Below are positions 6,234-7,110 of a DNA stretch of 7,110 bases, piece after piece; within the stretch, counting starts at the first letter, position 1, and every line of letters starts with the position of its first letter. Location: assembly GCA_029268325.1 (NCBI GenBank), contig JAJUGC010000106.1, forward strand, positions 1 through 7,110, read 5' to 3'. Both the position numbers and the translations under genes were made by a program. The DNA is from Gammaproteobacteria bacterium. Lineage in GTDB: Bacteria > Pseudomonadota > Gammaproteobacteria > Pseudomonadales > Oleiphilaceae. Below the pieces are notes generated by a model. It saw only the letters and a program-made list of their open reading frames with translations, was not told where the DNA came from and searched no databases.

Positions 6234-7110
6234 TCACCCCGGCAGGAATCCAAGAGAATAGGTATAGACTCCTTCCGGCACATCTTTGGCCCCGAAGTTG
6301 ATGAGCTTGATCCGGGCCAAAATGCGACTCTCCAGCTCTTCATCCTGCAACTCGGAAGAAAGGATCTTGCACTTCGAGACAACGCCGGCAGGTGTAATCG
6401 TAAGCTCTACCAATACAGTGCCCTGGATGGTGGGATTAGACCGCAAGGCCCGCCGATAAATCGAATAGAGGGCGCTGCGATTGGAATCGAAAATACGGCG
6501 AATCTCATCGTCAGTACGCTTTTGGGCAACCGTACCTGCCGCACGCTGGTTTGCCGCTTTGCCTCCAGTTGAAACCGGCGCATCGATCCGAGTGGTGGCA
6601 CGCCCTTCCAGCTCAACCTGTTGCCCGCCGCTGGTAAGCTTTACATCATCCACACCACCTGACGAACCGATCACCGCATTCGATACCAAACGCTCCTCAC
6701 TCCGTTGGACAGGCTCGTTCCCCTGGGAAGCCTCTACCCGATAACCTGACGCAGAGGCTGAATCCCGCATCCCTGCCAGCTGATCATTCAATGCCAGGAG
6801 CCCGGAGCTTTGGGCCACCTCCCGGGCAGCCTGCACTTCATCCACTGGCTCTGGTAGCGGCTTGACCTCCTGCACAGCAGGCTCCTCCACAACCGGTTCC
6901 GGCGCCTGGGATTCCTCCACAGGCATATCGGCAACCAGCGGCTCTTCCTCGACTGCCACTGGCGGCTCTTCAATCTGAGGCTCCGGCACCGGCTGCTCCA
7001 AAATCACTTCGGCCAGGTACCATTCATTATTCGAGCTGGTTACTGATACCCGTTCCGGCAACTGAATGGCCGGGATGCTGATTCCAATAACCAAGGCGAC
7101 CACGGCCAGC
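6234..7110 (-). CDS. TonB-like protein with AgmX/PglI C-terminal domain (N-terminus off right edge)
   Basis: Read leftward from the right edge, 291 codons are open and end in TGA at 6234-6236. The visible start, LAVVALVIGISIPAIQL, looks like the end of a single membrane helix. The frame is open to the edge, so the real start lies upstream and the GTG at 7101-7103 is probably internal. Counting from that GTG, a Pro/Glu-rich stretch (about 37-88) resembles the periplasm-spanning spacer of TonB. It is followed by a Gly/Ser-rich linker, then a folded domain (about 197-289) with TDDEIRRIFDSNRSALYSIY, then NPTIQGTVLVELTITPAG and a final GVYTYSLGFLPG. This fits the AgmX/PglI C-terminal domain, a relative of the TonB C-terminal fold. 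Such proteins are commonly encoded beside ExbB/TolQ- and ExbD/TolR-like subunits and probably couple proton motive force to an envelope process. The cargo or partner is unknown. It converges on the MaoC-type gene across the shared terminator. Confidence 0.8.
   Translation of the reverse strand, partial: LAVVALVIGISIPAIQLPERVSVTSSNNEWYLAEVILEQPVPEPQIEEPPVAVEEEPLVADMPVEESQAPEPVVEEPAVQEVKPLPEPVDEVQAAREVAQSSGLLALNDQLAGMRDSASASGYRVEASQGNEPVQRSEERLVSNAVIGSSGGVDDVKLTSGGQQVELEGRATTRIDAPVSTGGKAANQRAAGTVAQKRTDDEIRRIFDSNRSALYSIYRRALRSNPTIQGTVLVELTITPAGVVSKCKILSSELQDEELESRILARIKLINFGAKDVPEGVYTYSLGFLPG

Noticed and set aside
7101..7103. GTG as start of the TonB-like protein
   Set aside because: The frame stays open to the window edge, and the codons before it continue the hydrophobic membrane helix, so the true start is outside the window.
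1..7110. tRNA, rRNA, CRISPR array, insertion sequence or attachment site
   Set aside because: I found no cloverleaf, spaced direct repeats, transposase or terminal inverted repeats on either strand. Almost all the sequence is explained by five conserved genes and short spacers.

Overview
The window looks like ordinary chromosomal DNA from a gammaproteobacterium of moderately high GC. It has no mobile element, CRISPR array, rRNA or tRNA gene that I can see. The evidence for the lineage is a full-length bacterial DEAH helicase of the HrpA type, an enterobacterial/pseudomonad-type FadD of 562 residues, and an AgmX/PglI-type TonB-like protein of the kind common in marine gammaproteobacteria. From memory, Pseudomonas carries a similar block (hrpA-like helicase, fadD genes, a lysophospholipase-like hydrolase and a MaoC/PhaJ-type hydratase). 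That points to a pseudomonad or marine relative (Marinobacter/Cellvibrionales type), but I could not check it.

Layout from left to right. (1) Positions 1-2501, minus strand: the N-terminal 833 codons of ATP-dependent RNA helicase HrpA, cut by the left edge and apparently starting at TTG. (2) 2502-2709: a spacer holding a strong hairpin terminator for fadD, the hrpA leader, and one possible 17-codon small ORF. (3) 2710-4398, minus: fadD, long-chain acyl-CoA synthetase. (4) 4399-4627: the divergent control region, with a perfect TATAAT for fadD lying inside a 17-bp dyad, plus a short direct repeat. (5) 4628-5584, plus: an alpha/beta hydrolase of the monoacylglycerol lipase/lysophospholipase type. 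(6) 5652-6131, plus: a MaoC-fold (R)-specific enoyl-CoA hydratase-like protein, followed by a strong hairpin terminator. (7) 6234-7110, minus: a TonB-like protein with an AgmX/PglI C-terminal domain, cut by the right edge.

The three central genes form a plausible lipid-use module. The hydrolase could free fatty acids from acylglycerols or lysolipids, and FadD would activate them to acyl-CoA. The MaoC hydratase could hydrate 2-enoyl-CoA to (R)-3-hydroxyacyl-CoA, linking beta-oxidation to polyhydroxyalkanoate or other 3-hydroxyacyl products. The helicase and the TonB-like protein are probably unrelated neighbours. I see no clear sign of an undescribed system. The most useful leads are regulatory: the dyad over the fadD -10 box, and the small ORF in the hrpA leader.
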